Source: Erythrobacteraceae bacterium WH01K
GTDB lineage: Bacteria > Pseudomonadota > Alphaproteobacteria > Sphingomonadales > Sphingomonadaceae
Reading direction: 5' to 3'
NCBI GenBank assembly: GCA_027941995.1
Contig: CP115966.1
Coordinates: 1,054,001-1,118,000, forward strand
Length of the DNA: 64,000 nucleotides
Under the pieces are notes generated by a model, which worked only from the letters and a program-made list of their open reading frames with translations, was not told the origin of the DNA and made no database searches. Both the position numbers and the translations under genes were made by a program. Of the stretch, positions 55,896 to 64,000 are shown piece by piece; within the stretch, counting starts at the first letter, position 1, and every line of letters starts with the position of its first letter.

Positions 55896-56738
55896 GTGAC
55901 CGCGCCCGTTCGCTTCCCCCGCTTTTTCGTGACCAGCCCGGCGCCGTGCCCGTATCTCGACGGCAAGACGGAGCGTAAGGTTTTCACCGAGCTCAAGGGA
56001 CCGCACGCGGAACATCTGAACGAAGCGCTGGGCCGGATCGGGTTCCGCCGCAGCCAGACCGTCGCCTATCGCCCCAGCTGCGCCGGATGCCAGGCATGCG
56101 TTTCGGTGCGCGTGGTCGCGGACGAGTTCCGCCCTTCATCGTCGCAAAAGCGCATCCTCAAGCGCAATTCCGATCTTGTCGGCACCGAATGCCGGCCCTG
56201 GGCAACCGACGAACAGTTCGATCTCCTGCGCCGCTACCTCTCCCGTCGGCATCCCGATGGCGGGATGAGCAGCATGGAAGAGATGGACTATGCCGACATG
56301 GTGGAGCATACACCTGTTTCGAGCTATGTGCTTGAATATCGGGAGCCGTCGCGAGACGGAGAACCGGGTCGTTTGGTTGGGGCATGTTTGATGGATCGTC
56401 AGGCCGACGGTCTGTCCATGATCTACAGCTTCTTCGATCCGGAGCATGAAAGTCGTTCGAGTCTTGGCAGTTACATTATCCTCGATCACATTCGCCGGGC
56501 TGCAACAGAAGGGCTCCCGTTCGTCTATCTCGGTTATTGGGTCAAAGGGTCCGGCCGGATGGAATACAAGGTCCGTTACAAGCCTCTCGATACCCTCGGT
56601 CCCGACGGCTGGAAACGCATGGACGAGGCCGAGCAGGACGCTCTTATCAAGGCATCCATCGCCCCCCGCCGCGAACGCGAGGGCGACACTTCCCGCGAGC
56701 GGACGGACGGCGAAGTCACGCTGTTTTCCGCCAGTTAG
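55896..56738 (+). CDS. bpt: aspartate/glutamate leucyltransferase (bacterial protein transferase Bpt)
   Basis: 280 residues. ATE1-related transferase that adds Leu to N-terminal Asp/Glu of proteins, feeding the N-degron (ClpS-ClpAP) path. The start [20 protein letters not shown] is typical, as are the Cys motif [13 protein letters not shown] and [43 protein letters not shown] start at 55896. A 158-bp gap before it holds no gene. Confidence 0.94.
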   Translation: MTAPVRFPRFFVTSPAPCPYLDGKTERKVFTELKGPHAEHLNEALGRIGFRRSQTVAYRPSCAGCQACVSVRVVADEFRPSSSQKRILKRNSDLVGTECRPWATDEQFDLLRRYLSRRHPDGGMSSMEEMDYADMVEHTPVSSYVLEYREPSRDGEPGRLVGACLMDRQADGLSMIYSFFDPEHESRSSLGSYIILDHIRRAATEGLPFVYLGYWVKGSGRMEYKVRYKPLDTLGPDGWKRMDEAEQDALIKASIAPRREREGDTSRERTDGEVTLFSAS

Positions 56739-56760
56739 CGCATTCGCAGCCACCTCGCGC

Positions 56761-58902
56761 ATCGCGCTCGCCGCTTCATGGGCGGGGGCGCTTTCACTGT
56801 TTCTGCAGCCTGTCGCGGCCAATGCGCAAAGCCTGGATGACCTGATCCCCGATTCCGCGGTCGAGAATCCGGACGAATGGGCCTCCGACGGATCGGGGCC
56901 GATCCCGCAGGGTGCGGACGGCGCGGTGTTCGCACCGCCGGAACCGGACACGCCGCTGTCCGAATTGCCGCAGATGACGATCGACTGGCCGACCGATCTC
57001 GACATAGGTCCGATCGAGGCGCTGGAGCCGGACGAGGATATCCGCTTTGCCGATCTGGGCGAGGATCCGGTTTTCACCCCGCCGCAGGGCCCGGTCATCG
57101 ACCTGACCGATTCGCTCGCCGTCAGTTTCCCGCAGGAGCGGGCGCTGTTCCCGGTCCAGGACGAATTTCTCGATCGCTTCCAGGCGCTGTCGACGATCGA
57201 GGCCTATGACGATGGCGATGGGAATGTCGCGCAGCTGACCGCCCGCGCGCGCGAAGACGAGGAACTGCTGCAGCGAATGCTGCGCGTCTATGGCTATTAC
57301 GATGCCCAGGTCGTCCGCTCCGTCGTGGTGGTCGACCCGGAAGACGGCGCCGCCGATGCCGATGGCGACGGAACCGCAGAGGCGCCGCCAAAGGTGCGGT
57401 TCGACGTCATCCCGGGTACGCGGTACCGCTTCGGCGCGATCGACCTGGGGCAGCTGGACGAGGCGGCCGATTACGCGGAACTGCGCGCCGCTTTCGAAAT
57501 CCAGCCCGGCGATTTCCTGTCCAGCGACAAGATCGTGGAAGAGCAATTCGATCTCGACGCTGCCCTCGGCGAGACCGGTTATCCCTTCGCCGTAATCGAA
57601 ACCCCGTCGCTGCTGATCGACCATGCGCGGATCGAAGGCGACCTGACGATGCCGGTGCAACCGGGCGGCAAATACGTGTTCGCAGGGGTGACGTCGGACA
57701 AGCCGGATTTCTTGTCGTCGGAGCATCTGGAGACGATTGCCCGGTTCGATCCCGGCGATACCTACAAGCGCAGCCTGGAGCTCGACCTGAGGCGGGCCAT
57801 CACGGCAACCGGCCTCGTCTCCTCCGTCACCGTGACCCCGCGCGAGGTTACCCCGCCGCGCGGCGACCAGCCGGGCGAGGTCGAACTGGACGTCGGCCTG
57901 ACCGAGGCGGAACTGCGCACGATCGCCGGGGCAATCGGTTATGGTTCGGAAGAAGGCTTCCGGGTCGAGGCAAGCTGGGAGCATCGCAATTTCTTCCCGC
58001 CGGAAGGCATGGTGCGGGTGCGCGGCATCGCCGGCACGCAGGAACAGCTTGCAGGCATCAGCTTCCGGCGTAACAATTTTGGCGGGCGCGACCGCATCCT
58101 GAATATCGATGCCTATGCCAGCACGATCGACAGCCCGGCCTTCGAGGCGCGCACGGCGGCCCTGCTGGCCACGTATGAGCGCGTATCGACTCTGCTGTTC
58201 CAGAAACCGCTCAGTTGGAGCGCAGGCGTGGAGCTTGTCGCGACGCAGGAACGTCCGCCTTCGGTCGATGGTGTCGCACAGCCGCGCGAGACGTTCTTCG
58301 TCGCCGCACTTCCGCTTTACGCGCAGATCGACACCACCAACGACCTGCTCGACCCGGTCGAAGGGTTCCGCCTGTCGGGCCGTTTCTCTCCCGAGGTGTC
58401 GCGCAACAACGGGACCCAGAGCTTCTACCTGCGCGGGCGCGCCGATGCGTCTTATTACCAGCAGGTCACGGAAAAAGTCGTGCTGGCGGGCCGTGCCGCC
58501 TACGGCGCGATCCCGGGCACCGATCTGCAGAACATCGCGCCGTCGCGCCGCTATTATGCCGGTGGTGGCGGCTCGGTGCGCGGATACGGCTTCCGCGAGA
58601 TCGGGCCGCGCGATGCCAATGGCGAACCGAGCGGTGGTCGCTCGGTGCTGGAAGTGGCGGCAGAGGCCCGGATCCGCACAGGGTTGCTGGATGGTGCGGT
58701 ATCGGTCGTGCCGTTCGTGGATGCCGGAACGGTCGGCACCGGGCTGACCCCGGACTTCGACGAGTTCCGCATCGGCGTCGGCGTGGGTGTTCGGTATCAC
58801 ACCGGCTTCGGCCCGATCCGCTTCGACGTGGGCGTCCCGCTGAACCCCGGCCCGGACGATAACCCCGTAGCCGTCTACGTCTCGCTGGGACAGGCGTTCT
58901 GA
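56761..58902 (+). CDS. tamA: TamA-type outer-membrane protein (BamA/Omp85 family)
   Basis: About 713 residues. A signal-like segment (ALAASWAGALSLFLQPVAANA) is followed by a Pro/Asp-rich N-terminal part, POTRA domains (KVRFDVIPGTRYRFGAIDLG, FDLDAALGETGYPFAVIETP) and an Omp85 barrel. The barrel has GGGGSVRGYGFREIGPRDANG and ends GPIRFDVGVPLNPG...VSLGQAF. TamA works with TamB in outer-membrane assembly and lipid transport. Start is uncertain: the frame has no ATG, GTG or TTG between a TTG at about 56464 and the signal sequence. ATC at 56761 is only a provisional mark. The stop is shared with the tamB start (TGATG). Confidence 0.88.
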   Translation: MALAASWAGALSLFLQPVAANAQSLDDLIPDSAVENPDEWASDGSGPIPQGADGAVFAPPEPDTPLSELPQMTIDWPTDLDIGPIEALEPDEDIRFADLGEDPVFTPPQGPVIDLTDSLAVSFPQERALFPVQDEFLDRFQALSTIEAYDDGDGNVAQLTARAREDEELLQRMLRVYGYYDAQVVRSVVVVDPEDGAADADGDGTAEAPPKVRFDVIPGTRYRFGAIDLGQLDEAADYAELRAAFEIQPGDFLSSDKIVEEQFDLDAALGETGYPFAVIETPSLLIDHARIEGDLTMPVQPGGKYVFAGVTSDKPDFLSSEHLETIARFDPGDTYKRSLELDLRRAITATGLVSSVTVTPREVTPPRGDQPGEVELDVGLTEAELRTIAGAIGYGSEEGFRVEASWEHRNFFPPEGMVRVRGIAGTQEQLAGISFRRNNFGGRDRILNIDAYASTIDSPAFEARTAALLATYERVSTLLFQKPLSWSAGVELVATQERPPSVDGVAQPRETFFVAALPLYAQIDTTNDLLDPVEGFRLSGRFSPEVSRNNGTQSFYLRGRADASYYQQVTEKVVLAGRAAYGAIPGTDLQNIAPSRRYYAGGGGSVRGYGFREIGPRDANGEPSGGRSVLEVAAEARIRTGLLDGAVSVVPFVDAGTVGTGLTPDFDEFRIGVGVGVRYHTGFGPIRFDVGVPLNPGPDDNPVAVYVSLGQAF

Positions 58903-61900
58903 TGGCGGGCGAGGAGCAGGGCGACACCATGTCCGAAGAGCACGTGGAGGCGGCACCGGACACGGGCAACCAGACGGGCCGTTCCCGGCATTTTCTGCGA
59001 CACTGGAAGCGGGTCTTGCTGGGCATCGCTGCGTTCCTGCTTCTTGCACTCGCATTGCTCGTGGCGTTTCTCGGCACGGAGCAGGGTAGCGGTTTCATCC
59101 GTGACCAGCTTGACGACCGGTTTATCGGCGACACTCTGCGTATCGATGTCGAGGATATCGAGGGCAGCGTTTACGGCCGGCCCACGCTGGTCGGGACGAC
59201 GATTACCACTTACGATCCCGTCCTGTCGCAGGATGGAGAAATCATACCGGGGCGGCGCGGGCCACGGCGGATGGAGATATACCTCGAACGCACGACCGTG
59301 GATGCCGATCTCCTGCGTTATCTCCGGACGAGCGTTCCGGGTCTCGTCTTCGGGCGCCTCAGCGAACGAATGCAGCGGTTCGTCGGCTACAACAGCGAGA
59401 TGGACGAGGCGCAGCTTCGCCTGCGCGATGTCGATATCGCAGGCGGCGAACTGCGCTTCCTGTCCGACCGTGAAAGCCCCGATACCGGGAGCGACCCGAT
59501 ACCCCAGATCGATCTCGGTATCGAACAGCTGACGATCACGGATTTCCTGATCCCGGCCGGTACGCTGACGCAGGAAGACCTGCTGCTGGCACTGGATGGC
59601 ACGGTGGTACTGGACGACGGCCGGGCCATGGCGCGCGGCAGTGGGACGGTTGGCGACGACCGGTTCGCACTCGACCTCAATTACAAGACGGACGCGCCGT
59701 TCCAGTTGTCGCTCGACGTCGAAGCGACCGATGGCGGACCGCTGACGGCGCTCGCCGGCCTCGACGGAGCATATGATGCGCGCATCCGTGGCCGCGGGAC
59801 GATGGACGACTGGACCGGCTATGCGCTCGCCTCGCGCGGCGGCGACAGGATCGGCGCCTTCCGCATCCTGAAGCGCGGCGAACGCGCCAGCTTGTCCGGC
59901 ATCGCCAATCCGGGATCGTTCCTGGTCGGCATCCCGGCACAAGCGCTGGGCGAAAGAGTCCGGATCGGCGCAGTTGCCGATCTTGCGGACCTCCTGGATA
60001 CCGAACGCCGCACGCTGGACGGGGCGTTCTCCCTGACGGGCGCCGGCGTGCGGGCGAACGGAAGCGGCATGGTCGACCTGGCGCAGGCGGCTTTCGACGG
60101 TTTCGATTTCGAAGCGGTGCTGACGGACAGCGACCTGCTGGGCGACACGGCGACGCTGGAAGATGCCCGGATCGAAGGACAGCTCAACGGGCCGCTTGCC
60201 AATCTGAGCATTCGTCACTCGCTCAGCGCCAGCCGCATCGTGGCCGGCGCGGTCGAACTGGCGGACGTGGCACAAACCGGCGAGGCGACTTACGCCAACG
60301 GCCGCTTCGTTCTCCCTCTCCAATTGTCCGTCGGACGCATCCTGACCGGCAACGAGATGGCCGATCCGCGCCTGACCGACGGGACGATTGCAGGCAATCT
60401 CGTCTATTCGGGCGATACGCTGGCCTCCGACAGGCTCGACATATCCTTCCCCGGTGCAGATGCGCGCTTCAGCCTCAATGCCAATCTGGCGACCCAGTCC
60501 GTCCGCCTGCGCGGCCCGGCGGCCATCAACCGCGTTCCGATCGAGACTCTGGGCATCGTAAACGGCGGGGGCCGCATCGATTTCGCCTATAGCGGCGATG
60601 GCAGCTGGACGCTGACTTCCGATTTCGATGCCGCCGTGCCGGTCGTCACGAACGATACGATTGCCAACCTTGCCGGACCACGGCTCGACCTGGCAGGCGG
60701 CGTCACGTTGACCAGCGCAGGCCCGATCACCTTCCGGCAGGTGCGCCTCGATTCGCGCGATCTCGACCTGGTGCTGGACGGTCGGGTCAATGACGGGGAA
60801 ACATCGGTCGCGGGCACCGGGCGGCACACGCAATACGGCGCCTTCACGGTCGAGGCCGCGCTGACCGGGCGCGGGCCGGAGGCTATCCTCGTTTTCGCAG
60901 AGCCGCTTCCGGCCGCAGGATTGCGCGACGTGCGCGTCGCTCTGTCGCCGACCGAAGAAGGTTTCGCCATCGAAACGCAAGGGCAATCGATGCTGGGCGC
61001 ATTCGACGGTGTCCTCGGCCTCGTCTCGCCTGCCGACGGCCCGACCCGCATCGCGATCGAACGCCTGACCGTGGCGGAAACGGAAGTGACGGGTGCGCTT
61101 GCCCTGGGCGATGGCGGTATATCGGGCGATCTCGCCCTGGTCGGCGGAGGCGTCGATGGAACGATCGCCCTGGCCCCGCGCGGCGGCGGGCAGGGCTTCA
61201 CTGTCGACCTCGAAGCCAGCAATGCACGCTTCGGCGGGGAAACGCCGCTGGTGATCGCGCAGGGCAGTATCCAGGGGAGCGGGGTCTTTGCCGGCGGCAT
61301 TTCCGATCCCGGGACCACCGCCGATGCGATGATCACAGCGCAAGGTGTCAGCTACGGGTCGCTCTTCATCGGGCGACTAGCGGCCAATGCGCAGCTTCGC
61401 GGCGGACTGGGCGAAATAACCGCATCGGTCAGCGGACGGCGTGACAGTCGCTTCGCACTGCAACTGAATGCGCAGGTCGCCCCGGAACGCATCAGCGTCG
61501 CCGCGCGCGGCGAATATGCCGGAGAGCGGATTTCGATGCCGCGCCGCGCGGTCCTGACCAGCACCGGCGATGGCTGGCAACTGGCGCCGACGCAGGTCGA
61601 TTTTGCCGGCGGCACCACGCAGGTAGAGGCCGAATTCGGCGGCAGCCGGACGCGGGTCAATCTCGCGCTCGACCGGATGCCGCTGACCCTGACCGACATC
61701 GTGCTCGACGAATTGGGGCTGGGCGGCACGATTTCCGGCACGGTCGTCTACGACGCCCCGGCAGGCGGACTTCCCAGCGGTGAAGCACGCGTGTCGGTCG
61801 ACGGGCTGACCCGCTCGGGCCTCGTCCTCGCCTCGCGGCCCATAGACCTGTCCCTTGTCGGCAGGCTGACGGCAGAACGGCTGGAAGCGCGCGCAGTTCT

Positions 61901-63284
61901 CGACGACGAAGGCGGCCAGCGGGGCCGGGTGCAGATGCTTGTCAGCAACCTGCCCCAAAGCGGTGACCTGGTTTCGCGCCTGCAGGCGGGCGACCTCCTC
62001 GCGGAACTGCGGTATCGGGGGCCGGCGGCTGCCCTGTGGCGCCTCGCCGCGATCGACGCATTCGACTTCACCGGCCCGGCCTCGGTCGCGGCCAACGTGA
62101 CAGGCACGCTGGCGAATCCGCAATTGAGCGGATCCCTCGCCAGCGACAGCCTCCGGGTGCAGAGCGCGCTTTCGGGGACCGATATCCGCGACGTCAGCGT
62201 CCGCGGCAACTTTGCGGGTTCGCGCCTTCGCCTGACGCGCTTCAGCGGCACGGCCGCCAATGGCGGCTCTGTTTCGGGCAGCGGATATGTCGATCTTGCC
62301 AATCTGGGCGCGGGCCGTGGGCCGGAGATGGATATCAGGGTCGCGGCCAGTAACGCGCGTCTGCTGGATGCACGCGGGCTCAGCGCTACGCTGACCGGGC
62401 CGTTGCGGATCGTCTCCGACGGTGTGGGCGGCACGATTGCCGGCCGCGTGACGGTAAACCGGGCCAGCTGGGCATTCGGCGTGGCCGACGAGGATGTCAG
62501 TCTGCCGGAAATCCCGACCGAGGAAATCAACCTGCCGTTCGATATCGCGCCGCCGACACCGTCGGGCGCGCCGTGGCGCTACCTCATCAATGCCGTTGCG
62601 CCGAGCAGGGTCGATGTCGACGGCATGGGGCTGGACAGCGAATGGAGCGCCGATATTCGCCTGCGCGGCACGACCGACGATCCGCGCATCGGTGGCGAGG
62701 CGCGTGTCGTGCGTGGCTTCTACAGCTTTGCCGGCACCCGTTTCGAACTGACTCGCGGCCGCATCGAGTTCGATGAAAACGGGCCGATCGACCCGCAGAT
62801 CGACATCATCGCGGAAACGCAGGACAACGGTATCGATGTCGAGGTGTCGGTGCAGGGCAACGGTCAGAATCCTGACATCAGCTTCAGTTCGACCCCCGCG
62901 CTGCCGGAAGAGGAAATCCTTGCAAGGCTGCTGTTTGGCGGGTCCGTCACCGACCTGTCGGCAACGGACGCGGTGCAACTGGGTGCGGCGCTTGCATCCT
63001 TGCGCGGCGGCGGCGGCGGGCTGGACCCGATCAACCAGTTGCGGACGGCTATCGGGCTCGACCGCCTGCGCATTGTCGGTGCAGATCCCGCCTTGAACCG
63101 CGGCACGGGTGTCGCGCTGGGCAAGAATTTCGGGCGCCGTTTCTATGTCGAACTGATTACGGACGGACGCGGCTATACCGCGACCGAACTGGAGTTCCGC
63201 GTAACCAGCTGGCTGTCACTGCTGGCAGCGGTCTCCAGTATTGGAAGGGAAAGCGCAGTCGCGGAAATCAGCCGCGACTACTGA
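58902..63284 (+). CDS. tamB: translocation and assembly module protein TamB
   Basis: 1460-residue AsmA-like giant. N-terminal anchor helix (about 37-58, RVLLGIAAFLLLALALLVAF), then a long beta-taco groove with many repeated strands, and the conserved C-terminal DUF490/TamB domain. That domain has RVVRGFYSFAGTRFELTRGR, IDPQIDIIAETQDNGIDV and LPEEEILARLLFGGSVTDLS. It bridges the periplasm between the inner membrane and TamA and is implicated in phospholipid delivery. ATG at 58902 overlaps the tamA stop by one base. Confidence 0.96.
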   Translation: MAGEEQGDTMSEEHVEAAPDTGNQTGRSRHFLRHWKRVLLGIAAFLLLALALLVAFLGTEQGSGFIRDQLDDRFIGDTLRIDVEDIEGSVYGRPTLVGTTITTYDPVLSQDGEIIPGRRGPRRMEIYLERTTVDADLLRYLRTSVPGLVFGRLSERMQRFVGYNSEMDEAQLRLRDVDIAGGELRFLSDRESPDTGSDPIPQIDLGIEQLTITDFLIPAGTLTQEDLLLALDGTVVLDDGRAMARGSGTVGDDRFALDLNYKTDAPFQLSLDVEATDGGPLTALAGLDGAYDARIRGRGTMDDWTGYALASRGGDRIGAFRILKRGERASLSGIANPGSFLVGIPAQALGERVRIGAVADLADLLDTERRTLDGAFSLTGAGVRANGSGMVDLAQAAFDGFDFEAVLTDSDLLGDTATLEDARIEGQLNGPLANLSIRHSLSASRIVAGAVELADVAQTGEATYANGRFVLPLQLSVGRILTGNEMADPRLTDGTIAGNLVYSGDTLASDRLDISFPGADARFSLNANLATQSVRLRGPAAINRVPIETLGIVNGGGRIDFAYSGDGSWTLTSDFDAAVPVVTNDTIANLAGPRLDLAGGVTLTSAGPITFRQVRLDSRDLDLVLDGRVNDGETSVAGTGRHTQYGAFTVEAALTGRGPEAILVFAEPLPAAGLRDVRVALSPTEEGFAIETQGQSMLGAFDGVLGLVSPADGPTRIAIERLTVAETEVTGALALGDGGISGDLALVGGGVDGTIALAPRGGGQGFTVDLEASNARFGGETPLVIAQGSIQGSGVFAGGISDPGTTADAMITAQGVSYGSLFIGRLAANAQLRGGLGEITASVSGRRDSRFALQLNAQVAPERISVAARGEYAGERISMPRRAVLTSTGDGWQLAPTQVDFAGGTTQVEAEFGGSRTRVNLALDRMPLTLTDIVLDELGLGGTISGTVVYDAPAGGLPSGEARVSVDGLTRSGLVLASRPIDLSLVGRLTAERLEARAVLDDEGGQRGRVQMLVSNLPQSGDLVSRLQAGDLLAELRYRGPAAALWRLAAIDAFDFTGPASVAANVTGTLANPQLSGSLASDSLRVQSALSGTDIRDVSVRGNFAGSRLRLTRFSGTAANGGSVSGSGYVDLANLGAGRGPEMDIRVAASNARLLDARGLSATLTGPLRIVSDGVGGTIAGRVTVNRASWAFGVADEDVSLPEIPTEEINLPFDIAPPTPSGAPWRYLINAVAPSRVDVDGMGLDSEWSADIRLRGTTDDPRIGGEARVVRGFYSFAGTRFELTRGRIEFDENGPIDPQIDIIAETQDNGIDVEVSVQGNGQNPDISFSSTPALPEEEILARLLFGGSVTDLSATDAVQLGAALASLRGGGGGLDPINQLRTAIGLDRLRIVGADPALNRGTGVALGKNFGRRFYVELITDGRGYTATELEFRVTSWLSLLAAVSSIGRESAVAEISRDY

Positions 63285-63305
63285 TCCAAACTGGAGTGGC
63301 GCGGC

Positions 63306-63890
63306 TTATTCGCTTTCGGAAAGCGACGCGAGGGGGCCCTCCACCGGTATGACCGCGCCATTGCTGCCGATCATCGTGTCGCCGGCGATGCGTGTCGACG
63401 TTTCTCCCTCGCCGCCGATGACGATGGCGTCACCGTCGAGCGAAAAAGTCACGAGACCGCCGGCGAGATTGCGCATTTCGACGCTTCCGCCGGAGGCCTC
63501 GATAGCCTCGCGGATGGACGTAGGCGTCACTTCGCCGGGCAGAATATGCTGGCGCAGGAGCGCGATCAGGAGCACCCGAGGTTCCTGCCCAGCTACCGCA
63601 TCGTCGCCACCGGACAAGGCGCCCAGAGCATCGTTTTCCGGGGCCAGGACCGTGTAGGCTCCCGCGCCGTCGAAGGCATCGGCGACCCCGGTGTCGGTCA
63701 GGACTTCCGATATGGCGGAAAAGCGGTCGTCACCGCCAAGCAGCGCGGCGACGGTCTTCTCCGATGCTTCCTCCGTAGTGAGCGTGGAACTATCGTCATC
63801 GGACGAAGAGCAGGCTGCGACGGCAAGAGAGATGCTTGCCGCCAGCGCGATCATGGTGGCCCGCTTACGGGCTGGGAACGAAGTGCTCAT
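63306..63890 (-). CDS. fasciclin-domain lipoprotein
   Basis: 194 residues. A signal with lipobox VAAC (LAVAACSSSDDDSS) precedes one fasciclin (FAS1) domain, with AYTVLAPENDALGAL and LLIALLRQHILPGEV and the closing TMIGSNGAVIPVEGPLA. FAS1 domains often mediate adhesion or matrix contacts. Its ATG overlaps the stop of the gene at the window edge (ATGA). Confidence 0.9.
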   Translation of the reverse strand: MSTSFPARKRATMIALAASISLAVAACSSSDDDSSTLTTEEASEKTVAALLGGDDRFSAISEVLTDTGVADAFDGAGAYTVLAPENDALGALSGGDDAVAGQEPRVLLIALLRQHILPGEVTPTSIREAIEASGGSVEMRNLAGGLVTFSLDGDAIVIGGEGETSTRIAGDTMIGSNGAVIPVEGPLASLSESE

Positions 63891-64000
63891 ACCAGAAGCT
63901 CGATCGCCGCGGCGATCATCCGTGTCTCCGGGTCGACCTGGTACACGTAACCGTCGGAATAACGATACAAGCGGTCCGGACGATCGTAATACTGGTCACG
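63887..64000 (-). CDS. C-terminus of an unidentified protein, cut by the window edge
   Basis: The minus strand reads RDQYYDRPDRLYRYSDGYVY then QVDPETRMIAAAIELLV and TGA at 63889-63887. It overlaps the fasciclin ATG (ATGA), which fits an upstream operon partner. The frame is open to the window edge (37 residues visible). The Tyr/Arg-rich YRYSDGYVYQVDP ending is like the C-terminus of small sphingomonad periplasmic proteins, but the family cannot be named from this piece. Confidence 0.75.
   Translation of the reverse strand, partial: RDQYYDRPDRLYRYSDGYVYQVDPETRMIAAAIELLV

Noticed and set aside
58875-61343. 822-codon open frame opposite tamB
   Set aside because: Low-complexity Arg/Ala/Gln/His-rich product; mirror of TamB codon use; no domain or ribosome site.
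1-64000. CRISPR array, tRNA/rRNA gene, insertion sequence, prophage or integron
   Set aside because: No spaced direct repeats, cloverleaf, transposase or integrase-like protein was seen on reading through both strands.

Overview
The window looks like chromosomal DNA from an alphaproteobacterium of the order Sphingomonadales, most likely an Erythrobacteraceae-type organism. This is inferred from the high GC content, the argS-SPOR-nagZ-scpA-scpB-tatABC gene order, an ATP12-type chaperone, a large TonB-dependent receptor, a Tad pilus locus and protein sequence character. No rRNA, tRNA, CRISPR array, insertion sequence, phage gene or plasmid origin was seen. Most of the window is well-kept housekeeping DNA.

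Layout. 1-2177 is the truncated 3' part of valS (minus). 2330-5956 is a lipid-asymmetry (Mla/MCE) ABC transporter operon: STAS-permease fusion, ATPase, MCE protein and auxiliary lipoprotein. 6002-9228 (minus) is a tightly packed operon of crcB, an RluC/D pseudouridine synthase, a HAD phosphatase, a small membrane protein and an ATP12 chaperone, with a 4-nt start/stop overlap at every junction. 9335-14536 holds rpsU, an FKBP and the gatCAB amidotransferase operon; a lower-GC foreign-looking gene sits between gatA and gatB. 14642-17321 (minus) has a small unknown protein and a penicillin/AHL-acylase-family enzyme. 17558-22934 has clpB, a methyltransferase and a TPR/2OG-oxygenase protein. 23153-26152 (minus) is a 999-residue TonB-dependent receptor.

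26549-30844 is a fatty-acyl/acyl-CoA group (thiolase, SDR, enoyl-CoA hydratase) followed by MTA phosphorylase and a MarR regulator. 30893-38249 (minus) is a Tad/Flp pilus locus, cpaA-cpaB-cpaC-cpaD-cpaE-tadB-tadC, that lacks the CpaF/TadA ATPase gene expected between cpaE and tadB. 38333-43183 carries an alpha/beta hydrolase with no usual start codon, a DAO-type oxidase, a DUF1508 protein, rnhA, thrB and ispH. 43270-50766 is a lipoprotein followed by argS, a SPOR protein, nagZ, scpA, scpB and tatABC. 50945-51624 (minus) holds two paralogous small proteins of unusual design: signal peptide, one membrane helix, six aspartates, then LSA at the C-terminus. 51788-54351 (minus) is an amidohydrolase plus a beta-hydroxyacid dehydrogenase. 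54487-63284 has ilvA, bpt, and a TamA-TamB outer-membrane assembly pair. The window ends with a fasciclin lipoprotein and the C-terminus of a further gene, both minus.

Candidates for something new are modest. They are the paired hexa-aspartate mini-proteins, the Trypco2-like gene inserted in gatCAB, the Tad locus without its motor, and two genes (hydrolase, tamA) that seem to lack an ATG/GTG/TTG start. Nothing in the window amounts to an obvious complete new defence or mobile system.
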